Positions 57,627 to 64,000 of a stretch of 64,000 nt of DNA are shown piece after piece; positions within the stretch are counted from its first letter, which is position 1, and each line of letters starts with the position of its first letter. The position numbers and the translations under genes are program-made. The notes under the pieces are model-generated. The model did not search any database. It was given only the letters and a program-made list of their open reading frames with translations, and had not been told where the DNA came from. The DNA is from Gentiana macrophylla (taxonomy: Eukaryota > Streptophyta > Magnoliopsida > Gentianales > Gentianaceae): positions 62,001 to 126,000 of the forward strand of contig JAOBSW010000282.1 in assembly GCA_026214975.1 (NCBI GenBank). The letters run 5' to 3'.

Positions 57627-60600
57627 ATATCCCACTTGCCCGTATAGACAAGCAACAATTATCTTTCGGGCACTACACCCAACAATCTCCCACTTGCCCG
57701 TAAAGACAAGTAACAATTGTTTTTAGAGCACTACACCCTTATTCTTTCAATTTAACCACAACCCCTATTGCTCTAAAGCAGATGAGATATATCTCCTAAT
57801 TTCATACCCGCCAAGTGCTTATCAGTGTCATTAGATGCCACACCACTTTATAAACTGATCAGCTTGGTTGTCGGCTCGAGATGATCTTTTAGGACCAAAA
57901 CGTCGCCTCTCTGCACGGTCTGTCTGATCAGGTGGTACTCTCTCTCAATATGATTTTGACCTCTTGTGACTGCAAAGATCATTTGCATGAGCTACCTCTC
58001 AACTATTTTCACAGTCAAATGGTATCGGCTCATCGAGACCTAGAATCACTTCCCGATCCAACAAAGAACTTCTCAAGCCACACTGCCTCTTTAACTGCTC
58101 CAAAAGCTGCTATGTATTCGACTAACAGAGACAATTTGGCAGTGCTGGATTGCTCCAGACTATAGCTCAATCACTATGAGTAAACACTAAGCCCGACATC
58201 GACTTACGATCATCCTTTATCTGACTTAAAATCAGAATCAGTGTAGTCAACAATACTCAAGTTTGCACCGCGAATACTCAAGCATACAACTCCTCATTCT
58301 CTAAAGGTACTTGAAGATGCACTATACTGCTATTATAGCTCGAATCCAAGATTCGTCTTTAATTGACTTTTAATAATCTGACTTTCTCTATCAAAAAGAG
58401 AATTTATCCCAAATTCTCTATATCCAAAGACTAAGAGAATTATTCCGCGAGGGGTTGGGTAGGAAACCTCTCGTTGAATATTGCATATGAAAATGCATTA
58501 TCATCTTAACCAATAAGATGCATAAGATGCATGGGATACTGCCAAAGAACTTGTTCTCATGAATTCGACCAAATCAAATTCTAAGAATATAGTCCACTTC
58601 TCTGATTCAGAGAAGCTTGGGCTTTGTCAGTTCTTGACTTCAGACTACACACCCATGTTGTTTCCAACTGTTGTAGTGTCACCTTTCACTAACACTAACG
58701 TCTACTGTTTACCAATATTGATTCTCTTGTCTACAAAAGACTCATCAATAATCTAGTCAAGCCCACAAATTTCAACCATGTGGCTATTAATGACCTAGAG
58801 GTTTGCTTTAATAAACCGATGGATATGAGCATAGGCAGTGTCATTGGCTTTAAGCTAAAACCCTTCCGTTCCGAATGAATTCAAGCTCCATTGTTGGGCA
58901 AGAAAGTTTCAGGGCATCACCCCTGGTAATCTTTCTGCTTTACAACGGATCAAGAAAGGCTAAATGGTAAGAAAGTTTCAGGGAATCACCCCTGTTTAAC
59001 TCTCTACTTGTCAGGGAACTACCTCTAGACCACTTAGCTTTGCTTTGAAAGATAAACTTTCTCATTCATTCATCTATTCTTCACGTAGATCCATTTTACT
59101 ACCACTGGGCCTGAGACACTCAGGTGGTTCTACAAGATTGTGAACAGAACTGGAGTACCAAAACTCTATTTACAGGTTTATGGCTTTAAACCAACCTCAT
59201 TTTATCATAACCCTATACAGTCCTTCCAAAAGACCATAGGTTATCAATCACCTCCAGCAGACTATCAAGTTTTCATGATCACAGTGAGTCAATGGATAAA
59301 CCATACTCCCACTGCCTTTGGGTGGATTGACATTCTGATCTGGTTCAGTAGTATTTATCAGTGTTATCCCCAACAACAGATGTTGGATGTGGTCTGATTA
59401 AATCCGATAGTAACTCCTTGAGTAACTGTACTTTAATGCAAACCGTTATTTTGCAACAAATATCTTAATTGAGTTAAGCAGTGTAACGTAGCATATCAAT
59501 AACTATACAAGACAATACATGGTTTATCCTTTCAGTGAAATCGTTGCACTCGGACGTAGGCCAATCATCAGTGCCAAAACCATGCCACAACCTATATATG
59601 AGCATGGAATTCTTGTTTCTCTGGTAATATCAGAGATTCCTCCAAATATTTAGATAAACTAATCGGCGTTTCGAGTAGTCATTAAACAAAATATCTATTA
59701 CTTAAAAAGCTCCCACTAGCCTATATCCTTCATAAGACCCCGAAGGTCAATATGAACAAGCTATGATACTTCTTTAGCTCTATTACCCTTTCCTAATTGA
59801 AAGGTTACATAGTCGTTTTTCCTTTGGGATAGTGTTCTTTGACTGGGAGATAGGAATCACCCTTAGCCAGTTTTAAGATCTTATCTTTAGGATATATGCA
59901 CTAATTAATAGATGCAGAAGAATCATTTATCTTAATATGTAAACCATTTGTCTTAATAGTTTATGATTAGTTCCATATACATTTTCAGCAGTGGTTCTGA
60001 CTTTATCAGACAAAAGTCCGAGTTCAGAATCATATGCAAATGTTGTATTAACTTTCTTTGAGGCAACTATATTATCGATGTGAAAGTGAATCCATTTGTT
60101 CCAACAAATCTGAAAACATAAATTAAATTTCTGTGATATTCAAGGATTAAAATCTGAAATTTCTTTCCTTATATCACCCATTATCTTAGCTGAAATAACT
60201 GCCCGTTCTCTACTCTTCATCATGAATGCCCAGCTACCTTGTTCTTACAAAAGAACCTTAGCTTCTGAGTCAAATTACTCGGTTAAGAAAGTCTCTAAGG
60301 ATTCATAGGTTAGTAATTCGAAATCACTTTCCTTATCCTTTACTTTATTTTATTAGAATTTTGGTTTAGCCTTTAACTTACTTAGTTTTATATGACTTGT
60401 ACTTTTAGACATTTACCTTCCCATTCTTGGCTTTCTGTAAAGGAAATGACCAAGAAATAGCAGTTCATTTGAGTAGACACCACTCGTGAACTGTGGAATG
60501 TCCAGTGAGATAGATACCAAATTATTCTCACCATCTTTGAACTAAATTTTTGTTTGTCTCTCATTCGACACGAGTGACAGCAGTGACAGACTTATCAATG

Positions 60601-61545
60601 TCACTTAAGTTTGAAGGCTTAAGAGGAGAATCCTCTACCAAAAATTAATTGCATTTTCGATTAATGAATTCAATGCTCACGTTACTTTTCCACTTTTACG
60701 TGGTCATCATTAGTCAATTTTAATTACTTAAGTAGTCTAGTCACCTTGAGATGATATGCAGTTGTAAAATAAATTATGACAGAAATATAAATCAAATCAT
60801 ACACCACAACTAATAATGATTTTAGTAATTATAAACGTGATGTCATGCATGCAGTTTATCCTACCATTCCAAGGATTTAATCTCACACCTACAGTGCCGC
60901 CTTAGGGTAGGTCAAAGATGTGCGATTAAATTGAGACAGTCTCTCTCAACAATTAATTAAGAATCAGACATTTCCATTTAAGTGTTGATTACCTTCATTT
61001 TTCATTCAAGATATTTCCAAAAATATTCTTGTGAGTGTGACATACTATTTTAGATCTCGAAAGTACGCCCCGATATGCCGTCTTAGGGTCGGTCAGTGAC
61101 TCGACGAGTACCCAAAATCATATCCTTTCGGAGACCAAGCCATGCATTTTGATAGCGGTGAAGGCCATCCTTAGGGGGCCGAAATCAAAGCGGCATGAGG
61201 CGTCACCATTCTCTCACGTACTTGTGTCAACAGTAGAGGCCGTGGGGTCGGTTGTCACCTTCTCCGCTCCCACTCGTTATTTTGAAAAATAAGTAGTCTT
61301 ATTAGGATTTTCAGAATTTCTTAATAATCCGAAACACAACAAATCATGAATAATTAATATTAATCGTCCCACTAGTTCATCGGTTCCAAATACCGTCTAA
61401 CTAGTGTCACTTATTCACGACTTTCCAATTTCTCGGATTTATAAATTTTCCTTGTGTAGACACTACACAATTTAAAATTCACCAAGAAATTTATAATCCT
61501 AATACATTAGGACTTATGAATTTTCTAATAATTCGAAAAACAATT
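57627..61545 (-). mobile_element. Decayed interior of a Ty1/copia element
   Basis: Follows the polypurine tract of the copia LTR. Only the RNase H part (57780-58220) can be read. The rest contains short open frames and repeated phrases (gaaagtttcagggaatcacccctg-like at about 58906-58930 and 58972-58996) but no domain I can name. At 60840-61280 lie GC-richer phrases (gccgtcttagggtcggtc; gtggggtcggttgtcacc), which I take as the 5' leader of this family. The 5' LTR is not seen; a CACTA element begins at about 61546. Confidence 0.65.
57780..58220 (-). pseudogene. Copia RNase H, degraded
   Basis: The minus-strand translation in shifting frames gives DDRKSMSGLVFTHSD, then EAVWL-like QCGLRS, DEPIPFDCENS, AHANDLCSHKRSK, and finally SRADNQADQFIK with DKHLAGM. 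This is the order of the copia RNase H C-terminal half (DRKSTSGY, SEAEY, CDN, RTKHIE, NPADPFTK). Several stops and shifts. It dates this element as older than the Athila insertion in its LTR. Confidence 0.8.
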
Positions 61546-61548
61546 ACT

Positions 61549-61940
61549 ACAAGAAAAAGGGCTTTCAATCAGGGGAATAGTCCTCATTAAATGCTTGATT
61601 CCCGTCATTAAAGGCTTTTTATAAGGGGAACTTTACCCTCATCGCCCCTCATAATAGCTTCCAGCTGGTAAAAGTAAACAATGACGGTAAATATATCCCG
61701 TCATTAAAAAGGGATGACATTCAATAACGGGATTATACACTCATTAAAAATAGTTTATAATAACTATAAACTTCCCCATTATTATACTATTTGCCCCTCA
61801 TTATTGCCTTGATTTTTCTGTAGTTTATGTGTTATGATATTGACGGGAATTACTCTCATTAATGAGCATAACCCCCTTACCAAATTGTTCTCGTCATTAT
61901 TACTAAAATATATTTAATGATTAAATATACCGTCATAAAA
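61549..61940. repeat. Subterminal repeats of the CACTA element
   Basis: At least ten copies of TCATTA or TAATGA preceded by CCCG, CCCC or CTC, with spacing of 20-50 bases and in both orientations. Such arrays are the binding sites of the element's DNA-binding transposase protein in this superfamily. Confidence 0.75.
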
Positions 61941-63115
61941 AATATACAAAGAAACTTTGTTCAAGCAAAATTACATGTAGATACATGATTACACAATTTC
62001 CTAATATCACGGCTTTGAGTAACATATATCTTTGTTCGTTACTCCAAAATACAAACCAAAATATGCCTACATACTACAATCCTTTTAGGATATGATAAGT
62101 TAACAATCCCTCCACTCAAGTCTTCAAAAATCCCCAAAACCGTACAAAATCCTGCATTTAAAATAGGAATAAATAGTTAAGAATAACTTAGCAACACCAC
62201 TTTTTTACATTCATGTAACAAATACTGATAAACAAAGAAAGCTTGCATAAGTCAACCCACCGCAATAAGTCGATCTAACAATCAACAAATAGAACTCAAT
62301 TACCGTAGAAGTTTATAAAGATTTATTATACTATAATGTGTGTTTAATATTTTCTTACACAACCTGCTATTTTTCCAGTTATTTACTTTCACAAATTTTG
62401 TTCCTGTTGTATATTTATCATAATATTATTACTAATATCTCAACTGAAAGCATTTTAAAATCAAGAAAGTAGTGTTTCTTATCAACTAACCTCAAAAGGA
62501 ACACCACCAAAATGAGTCAAATATTAGCATGATATTCACTGCCAAATGACTAAAGATAAGTTCCCGAAAACAAAAAGGAGAGTGCATATTTCATCAAAAA
62601 CCTTTTTAGAATATGCAACAAGCCAAATGGGCAAATGTCGGTGTAGCTTTCAGCAGCTAGAACTATAAATTCAAACATATTATCATTATTATTTGATATT
62701 GGTAACAAAATAATAGTGAATCTTTAAACTACAAAATGGGGTAACCTTGAGCAAATACATCATCTCTATAAACTAAGAGATGTACAGTACAACAATAAAA
62801 CACACAAAAGCTACAATCACAAGGCTACCACACAACCTCAAACAAACAAGAAGACACAGCACACAAGAGAAATACGAACCATAATCCAAACCAAGAAACA
62901 ACAAGAAACCACTTGAAAAAAGCCACAATAGAGAATTGTAGTTGTATGCACGGGAAAAACATGGTAATCTGCTTTTGGAATTCATTTTATTAAATGAACA
63001 TCATGACTAGATTTAAAGATAATAGCATAATGTGTATACCTTAGTAAAAGAGCTAGATAAGGTCAACGCCACACACCGGTGGTTCAGCTGAAGTTGGCTG
63101 ATTTCCATTCTCCAC
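61941..63115. other. CACTA non-coding region
   Basis: Between the subterminal repeats and the last transposase exon. AT-rich, no second gene visible. The short Cys/Leu-rich frame near 62773-62985 has no support. Confidence 0.55.
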
Positions 63116-64000
63116 TCAGGTCAACCTGCTTTCAATTTCCTCAAAACGTCTCTTAAGGTCATTATTTTCTTCTTCTTTCCCATGTAGCTTAGCCTTAAGA
63201 TCTTTTATTTGTGCAGCTTGAGAATCGTTAAAATGTTTTTTTTTCATCCCACCTCCAAAACCAAAGATATGGTTGTGATTTTGTGGACCAAAGCAAGTTT
63301 CAACAACCGCAATAGGTGAGAGTGCCGCATCAGCTTGAACAGTTTTAGCAATCTCATCCTGCAAAGGACGAAAACCATACGTCAAATAAAAATAATTTAA
63401 AATAACGAATTTATACATAATTGTCAAATACTAATGCTTACATATTTTTCTTGCTCTTTTGGGTCAACAAACTTTCCATTTTTCTGTCTAGTTGCGAAAA
63501 AGATTTCTACAATACTTGGTGTTGTATTTGTTGCACCTTCCTAAAAGGTTTGAAAAAATGACAAGTGAAAAATGTATATAATTTAAAAAACAAAATAAAT
63601 ACAAAACATTGAGAACTATTGAATTTATACCATCTCATATATGATTTGTCTATGCGGCTGGCTTCCGGTTCGATGAGGCATCACTTGTTTTGCCCGATTA
63701 TCAAAATTTTGAGAACTTTTTTTCTATGTTATTGATAAACAAACATAAAAATATTCAACTTAGATTACAATTTCACAAAAAAAATGCAAATTTTATGTTT
63801 ATTTTTTGGTTTTTGACTAGTCTTAACGTACCTGAAAATCATCACATAAAAATTTCTCTGTCACAAGCCACTCCCAATCTTTAACATTCATCCCTAGAGG
63901 AACATTTTTCAACACAAGTGCTTTAGTTTTGCATGGTTTCACATACTTTGCATTCAAGCTCGACCTCCATGCCGTCCACAAAGCGTCCATATGCTCTAAA
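63116..64000 (-). CDS. CACTA transposase gene (Transposase_24/Ptta-En-Spm type), last four exons
   Basis: Four exons are readable on the minus strand, with GT-AG introns all in phase 0: 64000-63832 (open at the window edge), 63723-63631, 63540-63442 and 63358-63116 (stop TGA 63116-63118). The joined frame has no stop. Landmarks in order: LWTAWRSSLNAKYVKPCKTK and NVKDWEWLVTEKFLCDDFQ; NFDNRAKQVMPHRTGSQPH; GATNTTPSIVEIFFATRQKN; ALSPIAVVETCFGPQNHNHI with FGFGGG; and a C-terminal coiled coil (AAQIKDLKAKLHGKEEENND). These match the plant Ptta/En/Spm transposase family, whose product binds the subterminal repeats. It is the only apparently undamaged coding sequence in the window. The N-terminal part lies outside. 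Confidence 0.85.

Larger units (their letters stand above)
61546..64000 (-). mobile_element. CACTA (En/Spm) DNA transposon, left end and transposase gene
   Basis: ACTACAAGAAAAAGGGC at about 61546 matches the CACTACAAGAAAA terminus (first C changed to T). Behind it are subterminal repeats of the type CCCGTCATTA / CCCTCATTA in both orientations up to about 61940, as in CACTA elements. A transposase gene lies inside at 63116 onwards on the minus strand, with its 3' end towards this terminus. The element continues beyond the window. Confidence 0.82.

Noticed and set aside
58559..59397. Plus-strand open frames of 65-85 codons
   Set aside because: They lie in the decayed copia interior, whose genes run on the minus strand, and show no recognisable domain.
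62773..62985. Cys/Leu-rich 70-codon minus-strand frame in the CACTA element
   Set aside because: No acceptor/donor context linking it to the transposase exons, and hydrophobic low-complexity content.
1..64000. tRNA genes, rRNA, CRISPR arrays, bacterial-type operons
   Set aside because: None seen on either strand. The only tRNA-like text is the short primer-binding sites of retroelements and virus.

Overview
This is nuclear DNA of a flowering plant, probably a eudicot. It is AT-rich, and almost everything recognisable in it is a transposable element or integrated virus. I see no convincing host protein gene, tRNA, rRNA or CRISPR. Species cannot be named from the sequence.

Layout. 1-3235: remains of Ty1/copia-type elements on the minus strand (a broken coiled-coil ORF and an LTR). 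3236-12946: a second copia LTR, split by an almost complete Ty3/gypsy Tekay/Del-type chromovirus at 3474-12148 (5-bp target duplication ATAAG, PBS, PPT, gag-AP-RT-RH-IN-chromodomain on the minus strand). 12947-15412: mostly unexplained, with a 178-bp MITE-like element and a (CT)n(TA)n microsatellite.

15413-36546: a 21-kb array of endogenous pararetrovirus (Caulimoviridae, most like Florendovirus in layout). Four segments are joined in different orientations: A (+), B and C (-, continuous with each other across the viral leader) and D (+). Each unit is read as leader/PBS, movement protein, then coat protein-zinc knuckle-protease-reverse transcriptase-RNase H, then a third ORF with an RG-rich start and no family I recognise, then TATA box, AATAAA and leader hairpin. 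All copies carry stops, frameshifts, deletions or duplications. The right end of D stops inside the primer-binding site and runs into a (TA)n tract.

36608-43508: a 1.2-kb inverted repeat of copia-LTR-like sequence whose right arm is split by a 4-kb non-autonomous Helitron (38969-42970). 43509-47870: LTR-like pieces and a TTCGGT-rich non-autonomous DNA element. 47870-57626: another copia LTR, split by an Athila-type gypsy element (48804-56816, TSD TAAGT, tRNA-Asp-type PBS) that has lost protease, RT and RNase H. Its insertion point is one base from the Tekay insertion point in the homologous LTR at the start of the window. 57627-61545: the decayed interior of that copia element. 61546 to the end: a CACTA (En/Spm) element with an apparently intact four-exon 3' part of a Transposase_24-type gene.

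A caution for every pseudogene call: differences between near-identical repeat copies fall strikingly often at CAG/CTG trinucleotides. This looks more like methylation-linked consensus error than biological decay, so some frameshifts here may not exist in the plant.
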